DNA of 64,000 bases from Lactobacillus crispatus (GTDB taxonomy: Bacteria; Bacillota; Bacilli; Lactobacillales; Lactobacillaceae). The notes under the pieces were generated by a model. That model was not told where the DNA came from. It searched no databases and saw only the letters and a list, made by a program, of their open reading frames with translations. Made by a program: the position numbers and the translations under genes. The stretch spans positions 2,170,001 through 2,234,000 of the forward strand of contig NZ_CP072197.1 of NCBI RefSeq assembly GCF_018987235.1, read 5' to 3'. Shown here piece after piece: positions 18,179 through 26,896 of this stretch (the stretch's first letter is position 1; each line of letters opens with the position of its first letter).

Positions 18179-18209
18179 AACTCTTCGTTTTTTAGCGAAG
18201 AGTTTTTCT
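18179..18209 (+). terminator. Terminator between BMP gene 2 and the importer genes
   Basis: The perfect 9-bp stem AACTCTTCG / CGAAGAGTT is followed by TTTTC. It lies 30 bp before the ATPase gene and probably lowers expression of the importer relative to the binding protein. Confidence 0.85.
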
Positions 18210-18237
18210 ATAGTTAATTAAGGAAGTATTTATTTAC

Positions 18238-19776
18238 ATGAAAGAACAGAGAAATAAAGTAATCGAGATGCGCCATATTGTCAAAGATTTCGATGGTTTC
18301 AAGGCAAATGACGATATTAACCTTACGCTCTATCAAGGTGAAATTTTGGCTTTGCTTGGCGAAAATGGCGCGGGTAAATCTACCTTAATGAGAATTTTAT
18401 CTGGCTTACTTGAACCAACAAGCGGTGAAATTCTGGTTAATAATCAAAAAGTAAATATTAAAGATCCAACTGTCGCTAAAAAATTAGGCATTGGGATGGT
18501 ACACCAGCATTTCATGCTTATGGATTCATTTACCGTTTTAGAAAATATTATTCTAGGACATGAATCAACTAAGGGACCCGTTATCGATCTGAAAAAGGCA
18601 AGAAAACAGGTCCTAGCTCTTGCACAAAAATATGGCTTTGCTATTAATCCAGATGCCAAAATCTCTAGCATTACTGTCGCCCAACAGCAAAGAGTTGAGA
18701 TTCTAAAGGTACTTTATCGTGGTGCAGATATTTTAATTTTTGATGAACCAACTGCTGTTTTAACCCCACAAGAAATTTCTGAATTTATTAAAGTACTCAA
18801 AAATTTAGCTAAAGAAGGCAAATCAATCATTTTGATCACTCATAAATTAGAAGAAATCAAGGCTGTTGCAGATCGAGTTACAGTTATCAGACGTGGTCAC
18901 GATGTTGGTACTTTTGCTGTTGATCAAGTTAGTGATGAGCGGTTAGCCGAATTAATGGTGGGGCGGCATGTCAACATGAAGCTAACCAAACCAGCACCTA
19001 ACTTGGGCAAGCAAATTCTAGCAATCAAAAACTTACAGGTAAAAGGAAATCACGGTGCCTTAAGCGTTAAAGACCTTTCCCTTTCAATCCGTGGAGGTGA
19101 AATTTTAGGGCTAGCCGGAATTGACGGCAATGGACAAGATGAACTGGTTGAAGCAATCACTGGTTTACGCCATGTTAAGTCAGGGCAAATTTTAATTAAT
19201 GGTCAAAATTTAACCAACCAAAAAGTTCGCAAAATCACCGAAGCTGGCGTAGCGCATATTCCTGCAGACCGGCAAAAATATGGCTTAATTCTTCACATGT
19301 CATTAGCTGATAACTTAGCGCTGCAAACTTACTACCAACGTCCCTTCTCTAATCATGGCATCATTAATCATCAAGCAATCTTGAAGCATGCCGTAGATTT
19401 AATTAAAAAATTCGATATTCGAACTACTAGCCCTGCATTGCCAGCTAGCGACCTATCGGGAGGTAACCAGCAAAAAGCAATTATCGCTAGAGAATTAAAT
19501 AGAAACAGCGATCTAATCATTGCATTCCAGCCCACTCGCGGTTTAGATGTTGGTGCAATTGAGTATATTCATAAGCAGCTTTTAGCTCAAAGAGCAGCAG
19601 GAAAAGCTATCCTATTAATTTCATATGAACTTGATGAAATTATGCAATTATCTGACCGGATTGCTGTTTTGCATGATGGTCAAATTTCAGGCGAAGTATT
19701 ACCTGAAAAAACTACAGATCAAGAACTAGGTCTTTTAATGACCGGTGTTAAGAAAGAAGATGCAACAATTGATTAA
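18238..19776 (+). CDS. Nucleoside ABC importer ATPase (two nucleotide-binding domains)
   Basis: A 512-residue protein with tandem ATPase domains. The N-terminal domain has GENGAGKST, the signature-like ITVAQQQRVEILK and ILIFDEPTAVL. The C-terminal domain is degenerate in Walker A (GIDGNGQDE) but has LSGGNQQKAIIARE. This is the RbsA/NupO arrangement of sugar and nucleoside importers. With the two permeases that follow and the BMP proteins before, it is the energy unit of a nucleoside importer (YufO/NupO type). The ATG at 18238 has AAGGAAG upstream. Confidence 0.92.
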   Translation: MKEQRNKVIEMRHIVKDFDGFKANDDINLTLYQGEILALLGENGAGKSTLMRILSGLLEPTSGEILVNNQKVNIKDPTVAKKLGIGMVHQHFMLMDSFTVLENIILGHESTKGPVIDLKKARKQVLALAQKYGFAINPDAKISSITVAQQQRVEILKVLYRGADILIFDEPTAVLTPQEISEFIKVLKNLAKEGKSIILITHKLEEIKAVADRVTVIRRGHDVGTFAVDQVSDERLAELMVGRHVNMKLTKPAPNLGKQILAIKNLQVKGNHGALSVKDLSLSIRGGEILGLAGIDGNGQDELVEAITGLRHVKSGQILINGQNLTNQKVRKITEAGVAHIPADRQKYGLILHMSLADNLALQTYYQRPFSNHGIINHQAILKHAVDLIKKFDIRTTSPALPASDLSGGNQQKAIIARELNRNSDLIIAFQPTRGLDVGAIEYIHKQLLAQRAAGKAILLISYELDEIMQLSDRIAVLHDGQISGEVLPEKTTDQELGLLMTGVKKEDATID

Positions 19777-20917
19777 AGTTACACCTAAAGTCAAAAATAT
19801 TCTAGTACCAGTTATCTCAGTAATTGCTGGTTTTATAGTTGGTGCTATTATCATGCTGATTTGGAGCTATAATCCTTTTCAAGCATACAGCTCCATGTTC
19901 TCTAGCGCACTGGGCAATATGAATGGTATTGGTGAAACTATTCGTGAAGCTACGCCATTAATTTTTATTGCTATCGGTTTTGCAATTGCCTCAAAAGCTG
20001 GCTTTTTTAACATCGGTTTGCCAGGTCAAGCACAAGCTGGTTGGTTGACTTCTATTTGGATTGTATTGGCCAATCCTCAATTGCCTAAGCCAGTATTATT
20101 GCCTTTAGCTATTATTGCAGGCGCTATAGCTGGTGCTATTGTGGCAGGAATTGCTGGCTATTTAAGAGCTCAATTTGGAACTAATGAAGTAATTACTACT
20201 ATCATGCTTAACTATATTGTGCTCTATACTTGTCAATATTTAATGCAACAAGTAATGTCCTCAAAATTAAGAATTGATACCGATACTACTAAAACAATTC
20301 CAGCCAATGGCAGCTTAAAGCTTAACTGGTTAACTAGCATGTTTGGTGATTCGCGAATCAATGCTGGTATTTTCTTAGCAATAATTGGACTTATTTTTTA
20401 TTGGTATTTAATGAAAAAAACTACCGTTGGTTTTGAAATCAAGGCAGTTGGACTCAATCCTTTTGCTAGTCGCTATGCCGGGATGTCTTCTAAAAAGAAT
20501 ATTATTATTTCAATGTTACTTTCAGGTGCATTTTCTGGCTTAGGCGGTGTAGTACAAGGACTTGGTACCTACCAAAACTACTTCACTCAAACAACTAGTT
20601 TGGATATTGGCTGGGACGGGCTTTCAGTTGCCTTACTTGGTGGTGGAACTGCAATTGGTATTTTATTAGCTTCACTTCTTTTCTCAATTTTAAAAATTGG
20701 TGGTTTGGGCATGCAAACTATTGCCGGTATTCCTTATGAAATCGTATCTATCGTAATTGCTGCCATCATTTTCTTCATCGCTATCAATTACGTCATTGGT
20801 TTGCTTTTTAAAACTAAGAAGAACCGCAGTGATTACTACATTCCAACCAGAAAAGAAAAAGGACCCAACAATGGTGTTGATGGTCCAGGTAGAAAAGTAA
20901 TCGAAGGAGAAAAATAA
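19760..20917 (+). CDS. Nucleoside ABC importer permease 1 (NupP/YufP-like)
   Basis: A protein of about 385 residues with 8-10 hydrophobic helices and the family block AVGLNPFASRYAGM. Its start lies inside the end of the ATPase gene. I prefer the ATG at 19760 (preceded by AAGAAAG); GTG 19745 is also in frame. It stops in a TAATG overlap with the next permease, so the two are translationally coupled. It forms the channel with permease 2. Confidence 0.9.
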   Translation: MQQLIKVTPKVKNILVPVISVIAGFIVGAIIMLIWSYNPFQAYSSMFSSALGNMNGIGETIREATPLIFIAIGFAIASKAGFFNIGLPGQAQAGWLTSIWIVLANPQLPKPVLLPLAIIAGAIAGAIVAGIAGYLRAQFGTNEVITTIMLNYIVLYTCQYLMQQVMSSKLRIDTDTTKTIPANGSLKLNWLTSMFGDSRINAGIFLAIIGLIFYWYLMKKTTVGFEIKAVGLNPFASRYAGMSSKKNIIISMLLSGAFSGLGGVVQGLGTYQNYFTQTTSLDIGWDGLSVALLGGGTAIGILLASLLFSILKIGGLGMQTIAGIPYEIVSIVIAAIIFFIAINYVIGLLFKTKKNRSDYYIPTRKEKGPNNGVDGPGRKVIEGEK

Positions 20918-21873
20918 TGAATTTCGTTACAATGATGGCGTTAATTGTTTCATCCACTTTAGTTTATTCTGCGCCTCTAATCCTAGCTTCTCTTGGTGGT
21001 GTTTACAGTGAAAACTCTGGGATTGTTAATATTGGCCTGGAGGGTATCATGACCATGGGAGCCTTTGCGGCGATTGTCTTCAACCTAACTTTCGCTTCAA
21101 CTTTTGGTGCAGCTACTCCTTGGCTTGGCACTCTAGTCGGCGGAATTGTTGGTTTGATTTTTTCATTGCTTCATGCTGTTGCCACAATCAATTTTCACGC
21201 TGATCATGTCATTTCCGGAACAGTGCTGAACATCATGGCACCACCTTTAGGTGTTTTCTTGATCAAAGCAATTTATGATAAAGGCCAAACTGAAAATATC
21301 ACCGCTAACTTCGGCTACTTCAGCTTTCCTGGTTTAAGCAGCATTCCCATCGTTGGGCCAATCTTCTTCAAAAACACCTCTGCCCCTGCTTGGATTGCCA
21401 TTATTCTTGCTATTTTGATGTGGTGGATTTTATATAAGACTCGCTTTGGCCTACGCTTACGTTCATGTGGTGAAAATCCTCAAGCAGCTGACACAATGGG
21501 GATCAATGTCTATGGCATGCGTTATGCAGGTGTATTAATTTCCGGCTTTATGGCAGGTCTTGGCGGTGCCGTCTTTGCTCAAGCAATATCTGGTAACTTC
21601 TCTGTTTCTACTATCGTTGGACAAGGATTCATGGCTTTAGCTGCCGTTATATTTGGTAAATGGAATCCAATCGGTGCAATGCTCTCATCCCTTTTCTTTG
21701 GTTTTGCTCAAAGCTTAAGTATTATTGGACATCAACTGCCAGGAATCGATCAAATTCCATCCGTTTACATGCAGATTGCACCTTACGTTATTACAATCAT
21801 CGTTTTGGTCCTCTTCCTCGGCAAGTCAGTTGCACCTGCCGCAGATGGGGTTAACTACATCAAATCGAAATAA
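20917..21873 (+). CDS. Nucleoside ABC importer permease 2 (NupQ/YufQ-like)
   Basis: A 318-residue polytopic protein with the family blocks VNIGLEGIMTMGAFAA and RSCGENPQAADTMGINVYGM. It overlaps permease 1 by one base (TAATG), with the ribosome site GGAG just upstream. It completes the importer encoded from 15834. The operon ends at the hairpin at 21874. Confidence 0.92.
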   Translation: MNFVTMMALIVSSTLVYSAPLILASLGGVYSENSGIVNIGLEGIMTMGAFAAIVFNLTFASTFGAATPWLGTLVGGIVGLIFSLLHAVATINFHADHVISGTVLNIMAPPLGVFLIKAIYDKGQTENITANFGYFSFPGLSSIPIVGPIFFKNTSAPAWIAIILAILMWWILYKTRFGLRLRSCGENPQAADTMGINVYGMRYAGVLISGFMAGLGGAVFAQAISGNFSVSTIVGQGFMALAAVIFGKWNPIGAMLSSLFFGFAQSLSIIGHQLPGIDQIPSVYMQIAPYVITIIVLVLFLGKSVAPAADGVNYIKSK

Positions 21874-21912
21874 GAAAAAAAGGCTGTTTCACATGAAACA
21901 GCCTTTTATTTT
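21874..21912 (+). terminator. Terminator whose stem is a parS-like sequence
   Basis: GGCTGTTTCA pairs with TGAAACAGCC and TTTTATTTT follows. The 16 bases TGTTTCACATGAAACA (21885-21900) differ from the Firmicute parS consensus TGTTTCACGTGAAACA by a single base. It may be a plain terminator, a ParB site or both. Confidence 0.85.
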
Positions 21913-21918
21913 ACACAT

Positions 21919-21977
21919 GTCCACATAGTTATCCACAAGATATAGCGCTTATATGTGGTAATCTTACTATATCTTGT
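21919..21977. other. DnaA-box-like site and 11-bp inverted repeat between convergent genes
   Basis: TTATCCACA (21929-21937) is a perfect DnaA box, with the weaker relative ATGTCCACA at 21918. ACAAGATATAG (21935-21945) is the exact complement of CTATATCTTGT (21967-21977), giving a hairpin with a 21-nt loop. No T run follows, so it is not a standard terminator. Confidence 0.45.
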
Positions 21978-21978
21978 A

Positions 21979-22806
21979 CTAAATAACAGCTAACGGCGTT
22001 TTTTCAGTTGGCATTGGAAAATCACTGTTAAGCAATCTAAGCTCATCATCTGTAAGTTTAATCTTTTGTGTTGCAATATTTTCCTTCATGTGTTCTACAC
22101 TACTTGCCTTAGGAATCGTTAAAACATTGCCATTGCGCATCGTCCAAGCTAGCATTATCTGATGAGGCGTAACGCCATGATCACGTGCAACGATTTTTAA
22201 ATTACGCGTAATTCTAATAGTATCGCCCTTGCCTGAATTAAATGGTGAGTAACCAATAAAATTCACTCCATGCTCCATTTGCCAAGTCTGCAAATCAAAT
22301 TCTGTGCCGCGTTCACTAATATTGTACAGATCCTCATTGGCAAAACATTCTTCTCCGCCTGGTACTGAAAAAAGTTCCTGCATATCAGCCGTATCAAAGT
22401 TGGATACACCCCAATAGCGAATAAGACCATCCTTTTGCAGTGCCTGCAAACCGCGAATTGTATCAGACAAGCGGTGACTGCCCCGCCAATGTAATAAATA
22501 AAGATCTAAATGATCTGTCCCAAGTCGTTTCAGACTAGCTTCTAGACTTCGGCGTTCTAATTCTGGCGTTGCATGGTAGGGATAGAATTTTGAAATCAAA
22601 AACAGCTGATCACGATCATATCCCTTAATTGCTTCACCAATTAATTGTTCACTCTGACCATCACCATACATCTCAGCTGTATCAATTACCTTCAAGCCAT
22701 GATCTAAACTATAACGAATAGCTGCTATTTCATCTTTTTTCTTTTTAGGATCTTCACCTAAGCCCCAAGTACCGATCCCTAAACCGGTTAGCTTTTCAAA
22801 ATCCAT
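21979..22806 (-). CDS. Aldo/keto reductase
   Basis: A 275-residue TIM-barrel NAD(P)H oxidoreductase. The catalytic tetrad is visible in VIDTAEMYGDG (Asp and Tyr), LISKFYP (Lys) and LYLLHWRG (His). ESLKRLGTDHLDLY-type spacing is typical of the family. It reduces small aldehydes or ketones; the true substrate is not predictable. It is a single leftward gene ending against the nucleoside operon. Confidence 0.92.
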   Translation of the reverse strand: MDFEKLTGLGIGTWGLGEDPKKKKDEIAAIRYSLDHGLKVIDTAEMYGDGQSEQLIGEAIKGYDRDQLFLISKFYPYHATPELERRSLEASLKRLGTDHLDLYLLHWRGSHRLSDTIRGLQALQKDGLIRYWGVSNFDTADMQELFSVPGGEECFANEDLYNISERGTEFDLQTWQMEHGVNFIGYSPFNSGKGDTIRITRNLKIVARDHGVTPHQIMLAWTMRNGNVLTIPKASSVEHMKENIATQKIKLTDDELRLLNSDFPMPTEKTPLAVI

Positions 22807-22870
22807 CCTCGCTCACTTCCTTATACTCAAATTCTAACATACTTACTTTACAATTATTTTGCTTTACCAA

Positions 22871-22911
22871 TTGACAAAATGGTCTATTCCATTTTATAAT
22901 GGACTAGACCA
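22871..22911 (+). promoter_or_regulatory. nagB promoter with two dre-like (NagR/YvoA) operators
   Basis: TTGACA and TATAAT are separated by 18 bp (22871-22900). TGGTCTATTCCA (22880-22891) lies between them and TGGACTAGACCA (22900-22911) lies over the transcription start. Both are near matches to the GntR-family dre consensus TGGTCTAGACCA, spaced exactly 20 bp apart, so a dimer-of-dimers on one DNA face is possible. Binding would block transcription until GlcN6P or GlcNAc6P relieves it. Confidence 0.8.
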
Positions 22912-22931
22912 TTAAATAAGGAGGATTTATT

Positions 22932-23651
22932 ATGAAAGTTATTGTTACTGAAAACAAAATTCAAGGTGGAGCAAAGGCATTCGAGATTTTTGAAAAAGGC
23001 ATTAAAAATGGTGCTAAAGTCTTAGGTTTAGCAACTGGCTCAACCCCTGAAACACTTTACCAAAATTGGGTACAAAGTGATCTTAATTGTGAAGACCTCA
23101 CTAGCATCAACCTCGATGAATATGTAGGCTTAACCCCAGATAATCCTCAAAGTTATCACTACTTTATGCAAAAGCACTTATTTGACCAAAAGCCATTCAA
23201 GAAGACTTACGTTCCAGATGGTATGGCAAAAGATATTCCAGCATTCTGCAAAGAATACGACCAAATTATTAAGGACAATCCTATCGACATCCAATTATTA
23301 GGTATCGGTCGTAACGGCCACATCGCCTTCAACGAACCAGGTACTCCATTCGACATTGGTACTCACGAAGTTAAATTAACCGAAAATACTATCAAAGCTA
23401 ACGCTCGCTTCTTTGATAGCATCGATGAAGTGCCAAAGAGTGCGATCTGCATGGGTACTGCTAATATTATGCAATCAAAGAAGATCGTTTTAATGGCCTT
23501 TGGCGAAAAGAAAGCTCAAGCAATTAAAGAAATGATTGAAGGACCAGTCACTGAACAAGTACCTGCATCCATTTTACAAAAACACCCTGATGTAACTGTT
23601 ATTGTTGATAAGGCTGCAGCTCAAGAGCTAGACGACAAATACAAGAACTAA
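22932..23651 (+). CDS. nagB: Glucosamine-6-phosphate deaminase
   Basis: A 239-residue enzyme converting glucosamine-6-P to fructose-6-P and ammonia. Family blocks are [11 protein letters not shown] (phosphate loop), NLDEYVGL (with catalytic Asp), [16 protein letters not shown] and MGTANIM. AAGGAGG precedes the ATG. It is monocistronic under dre-type control. It would consume the GlcNAc-6P made by the mur operon to its right once that is deacetylated by NagA, which is not in this window. Confidence 0.97.
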   Translation: MKVIVTENKIQGGAKAFEIFEKGIKNGAKVLGLATGSTPETLYQNWVQSDLNCEDLTSINLDEYVGLTPDNPQSYHYFMQKHLFDQKPFKKTYVPDGMAKDIPAFCKEYDQIIKDNPIDIQLLGIGRNGHIAFNEPGTPFDIGTHEVKLTENTIKANARFFDSIDEVPKSAICMGTANIMQSKKIVLMAFGEKKAQAIKEMIEGPVTEQVPASILQKHPDVTVIVDKAAAQELDDKYKN

Positions 23652-23675
23652 ATGACAATTTATCTCTAAAAATAA

Positions 23676-23718
23676 AAGGCTAGGCTTTCTACAATCGTAG
23701 AAGACCTAGCTATTTTTG
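23676..23718 (+). terminator. Terminator after nagB
   Basis: GCTAGGC, TTTCTAC and their partners GTAGAAGA and CCTAGC make a long stem around AATC, followed by TATTTTT. Confidence 0.85.
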
Positions 23719-23756
23719 TTAATTTTAAATCAAATATGTTTTATACTAATTAGTCC

Positions 23757-24919
23757 CTGAATTGTCAAATTAAGTGCAACAGTTAGGCTATGAGGAAATA
23801 TATTGCTTGAAGAGTTCTTCTGCTGTGTGATATTGAAGGATTCGACGATGTTTGCGGTTAATGGCATCAGTTGCCTGTTGAACATAAGCAGCTGACTTAT
23901 CTTTCATGCTTTTGCCTTTAGGGAAGAATTGACGCAGAAGTCCATTGCAGTTCTCATTGGTGCCTCTTTCCCATGGAGAATATGGGTGGGCGAAGTAGAT
24001 CTGGCAGCCTTTGATCTTGGTCATATCCGCAAACTCAGAGCCATTGTCAAACGTGATCGATTTAAACCAGGCAGGATGTCTGTCAATCTCATTTTGAAGC
24101 AGCCTTTGGCATGTGCTTGCCCGATAGTCAGGAATCTTGATAACTACTTCAAAGCGTGTGGTTCTTTCGGTCAAAGTCATTAAAGCAGGCTGATTCTTGC
24201 GTCTGACGCCTTTAACCAGATCTCCTTCCCAGTGCAGCGGCGTTTTTCTGTCTTCAATCTCTTTAGGACGCTGTTCAATGGAATTGCCAAGATTCTTCTT
24301 GTGCAAAGCATGACCGCTCTGGCCGTGATGACGCTTGTTCCTGCGTCTTTTGAGCTTCATAGGCAGATCAATATTGCTTATGTCCAGCAAGCCCTGATCA
24401 ATATAGCGATAGACAGTTGGTGTGCTGGGACAAGGGTAGCCTGGCATAGTCCTTTTGAATTCACCAACGAATTCATCGATGCTGGTGGCATCAAATTTAG
24501 CTTTGAAGCGTCTGGAGAGCATTCTCAAAAAGACAGCATAATGCTTCAATGGATTGCGCTGATAGCAGTTTTTGCGACGCTTCTCATAATAAAGCTGTGC
24601 AGTATCAGCGTAATAGTGCTCATACAATAAATAGCTGCTGTCTCTTTGCAGGACGCTTCCGCGTTTGATTTCGCGACTGATTGTCGACTTATGGCAGCCG
24701 ACTTCTTGAGCGATAACAGTACGGGAAGTTATGCCGGAATCCAGCATTGCTTGAATTTGTCCACGTTGTACGCTGGTTAATTGATGATAGTGCTTAGAAA
24801 TGCTAGAATTTGAATTGGTCATGAAGATCTTCCTTTCTTGATTTTTCGTCACTTCAAGTTTAGGTCTTCATGGCCTTTTTGTTTAACACTTGGTGTTGCA
24901 CTTCAATTTTAAATCCGGG
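23757..24919 (-). mobile_element. IS30-family insertion sequence
   Basis: About 1163 bp with one transposase gene. The ends are imperfect inverted repeats of about 25 bp sharing AAGTGCAACA at the inner end. The 14-bp direct repeat ATACTAATTAGTCC flanks it at 23743-23756 and 24920-24933; IS30 elements normally duplicate 2-3 bp, so either the duplication is unusual or the exact ends differ from mine. The repeat includes the palindrome ACTAATTAGT, in line with the known liking of IS30 for palindromic targets. It lies just after the stop region of murR. Confidence 0.85.
23788..24822 (-). CDS. IS30-family transposase
   Basis: A 344-residue protein with an N-terminal HTH (about residues 15-50; DSGITSRTVIAQEVG, then STISREIKRG) and a DDE domain with HWEGDLVKG (D), FDNGSEF (D) and GTNENCNGLLRQFFPKG (E). 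GGAAG seven bases upstream supports ATG 24822. The frame is complete. Confidence 0.95.
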   Translation of the reverse strand: MTNSNSSISKHYHQLTSVQRGQIQAMLDSGITSRTVIAQEVGCHKSTISREIKRGSVLQRDSSYLLYEHYYADTAQLYYEKRRKNCYQRNPLKHYAVFLRMLSRRFKAKFDATSIDEFVGEFKRTMPGYPCPSTPTVYRYIDQGLLDISNIDLPMKLKRRRNKRHHGQSGHALHKKNLGNSIEQRPKEIEDRKTPLHWEGDLVKGVRRKNQPALMTLTERTTRFEVVIKIPDYRASTCQRLLQNEIDRHPAWFKSITFDNGSEFADMTKIKGCQIYFAHPYSPWERGTNENCNGLLRQFFPKGKSMKDKSAAYVQQATDAINRKHRRILQYHTAEELFKQYISS

Positions 24920-24926
24920 ATACTAA

Positions 24927-25778
24927 TTAGTCCTTTATTTTTAAATAATCTGTTAATTTTTGGGTAATCTCCATTTTTTCTTTTAGCTCATTTAATTTAG
25001 GCGAAATTAAACTCAAATATAATAGACTTGAAACAAACATCTCCGAAAATAATGAATTTACTGCTCCAAATCGTAAAAGTTTTTCATTTGTTGGCAAAGA
25101 GATTACTACATCAGAGATTTGTCTTAAAGGTGATTTTTTCTCTCGTGTAATTAAAACTATTTTTGCGTAATTTTTTCTAGCCTGCTTAGCCATTAATAGT
25201 GGTTCCTGTGTCATTCCACTATAAGAAAAAATAATCAAAACATCATTTTTTGTGATATTTGTAATTCCCTCTAAGGCAATGTGTGAACTTCTTATAAAAG
25301 TGACCTCTTTGCCACTACGAAATAACTTATCAAAAAAATCTTCTGCGGCTAACCCTGAAGCTCCTTCACCAGCAATAAATACCACTCTCGCTTTATCAAT
25401 CAATTCAACAGCTTGGTTCAGTTCTTCATGATCGATAGATCTGCCCAGGTCAACAAGATTTTTGCTTAAACTAGTTTGCAACTTAAATAGTACACTTGTA
25501 GGGTTATCATTTTCAGTTATAATCGTTTCAATTTGATTATTAATTTTTACCGGTTGTTCCTGAGCACAAGCTATTTGAAAGTCTTTAAAACCCTTAAAGC
25601 CTAAATTCTTACAAAATCGAATTACAGACGCACCACTAGTTTTAGTAATATCGCCTAGTTCTTTAATATTTTTACTTAAAAAAATACTAGGATTTTTTAA
25701 ATAGGTATCTGCTATAAGAGCTGAAGTTTTATTAAAAGTTGGATATGCATTAGAAATTTTGCTGGTTAAGTTAGACAT
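24927..25778 (-). CDS. murR: RpiR-family regulator of the MurNAc operon (MurR-like)
   Basis: A 283-residue protein with an N-terminal HTH_6 (about residues 30-75; GASVIRFCKNLGFKGFKDF) and a C-terminal SIS sugar-phosphate domain (VFIAGEGASG, then DVLIIFSYSGMT). It is the last gene of the leftward mur operon, where RpiR regulators usually respond to MurNAc-6P. ATG 25778 is favoured because AGGGG lies nine bases upstream; ATG 25787 would touch that site. Its gene name rests on operon context. IS30 lies just beyond the stop codon. Confidence 0.85.
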   Translation of the reverse strand: MSNLTSKISNAYPTFNKTSALIADTYLKNPSIFLSKNIKELGDITKTSGASVIRFCKNLGFKGFKDFQIACAQEQPVKINNQIETIITENDNPTSVLFKLQTSLSKNLVDLGRSIDHEELNQAVELIDKARVVFIAGEGASGLAAEDFFDKLFRSGKEVTFIRSSHIALEGITNITKNDVLIIFSYSGMTQEPLLMAKQARKNYAKIVLITREKKSPLRQISDVVISLPTNEKLLRFGAVNSLFSEMFVSSLLYLSLISPKLNELKEKMEITQKLTDYLKIKD

Positions 25779-25790
25779 ACAGATCATCCC

Positions 25791-26828
25791 CTAATCTATT
25801 TTTTTAAATACAATCTTAGTTTGATCATCAATATAGTTTAACAAATTAACATATTCAGGTGTAACCCAGCCTATCACATTACTACGTACTTCAAACGGTA
25901 AATCTTGTTTAACAATATCTATTTCTCCACTGTATCGCTGGGCTAATTTATTTTGCATAATAATAGAACCTTTTCTTCGATTTAATGCATGTTCAATTGC
26001 CACACCAGGTGTACGAGGGCAAGTTAAACGGACGATATTCTCAGGAATATCTTTACGTATCTCAAATTTTTGATCATATAAAGTTTGGTACTTTTTCAAA
26101 AGATGACACTCAATATTCATGACACCATTTTGTTGAAAATCATGAATATATCTTAATTGTTTAATCGAGGCACGACTATCACCAATAAAAATATCGTCAA
26201 CATTAGCTTCTTGCATCAATTCAACTGCAGCAACATACGGTAACTGTCCACGGTGTTTTTCAACTGTTGGTAGACCTTCATATAAAGGGAAACGCTTGAT
26301 TTCATCCCCTGGTACAAAAGCTTGTGTACGTAAACCTAAATCTTTAAAAAGCCAATTTTTACGTTTAAAATCATCCCACCCCATACCAGTATCCGTATGA
26401 GGATAAAAGTTATAAGTTAAAGTTAATTTATTTAAATCTACATTTGCTTCTTTAGCTGTCTCAATATATTTGGGTGTAACAACACTAGCATTTAACAAAA
26501 TATTGAAATCTTCTTGTAGCCTTTTTACCAATTTAAAATCATCAAAACCATAATCTAGTCTTAAAGCTTTAAATCCTTTTTCTTTCAATGCTTTAAAATT
26601 GTTTTTAGGTATATCTAATCGTTCTAAAGTAACAGGTGATACATCTGGTATTACTTCAAGTTTTAAGTCATTACATAATTTGAAAAATTTAGGTAATTTT
26701 TGATCAAGATTAGAATAATCTTCCTCAGGAATTTGCAAAGAAGTAAAAACATATTTAGCACCGGCTTTAGCTGCTTCTTTTAAGTACTCCTCATCATAAT
26801 CACGAAAATAAACGGAAATCCCTAACAT
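25791..26828 (-). CDS. mupG: 6-phospho-N-acetylmuramidase, MupG family (DUF871)
   Basis: A 345-residue DUF871 protein: an N-terminal TIM-like barrel (LGISVYFRDYDEEYLK, VIPDVSP) and a C-terminal small beta domain. MupG of Staphylococcus cleaves MurNAc-6P-GlcNAc taken up by the PTS into MurNAc-6P and GlcNAc in the cytoplasm. Placement between the hydrolase and murR fits this pathway. The next gene starts 12 bp after its stop, so the two are coupled. Confidence 0.88.
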   Translation of the reverse strand: MLGISVYFRDYDEEYLKEAAKAGAKYVFTSLQIPEEDYSNLDQKLPKFFKLCNDLKLEVIPDVSPVTLERLDIPKNNFKALKEKGFKALRLDYGFDDFKLVKRLQEDFNILLNASVVTPKYIETAKEANVDLNKLTLTYNFYPHTDTGMGWDDFKRKNWLFKDLGLRTQAFVPGDEIKRFPLYEGLPTVEKHRGQLPYVAAVELMQEANVDDIFIGDSRASIKQLRYIHDFQQNGVMNIECHLLKKYQTLYDQKFEIRKDIPENIVRLTCPRTPGVAIEHALNRRKGSIIMQNKLAQRYSGEIDIVKQDLPFEVRSNVIGWVTPEYVNLLNYIDDQTKIVFKKID

Positions 26829-26847
26829 CTTTCTTTCCTTTCTGATA

Positions 26848-26881
26848 AAGAAAAGCCATTCTTGACGAATGACCTTCTTTT
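26848..26881. terminator. Internal terminator-like hairpin in the mur operon
   Basis: On the minus strand GTCATTC and GAATGGC pair around a 5-nt loop and TTTTCTTT follows; on the plus strand CTTTTTTT follows. It lies between the serine hydrolase gene and mupG and may reduce transcription of mupG-murR. Confidence 0.6.
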
Positions 26882-26896
26882 TTTAATACTATTTAA

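Noticed and set aside
24232..24630. Rightward 132-codon frame inside IS30
   Set aside because: It overlaps the conserved IS30 transposase on the other strand and has no independent signals.
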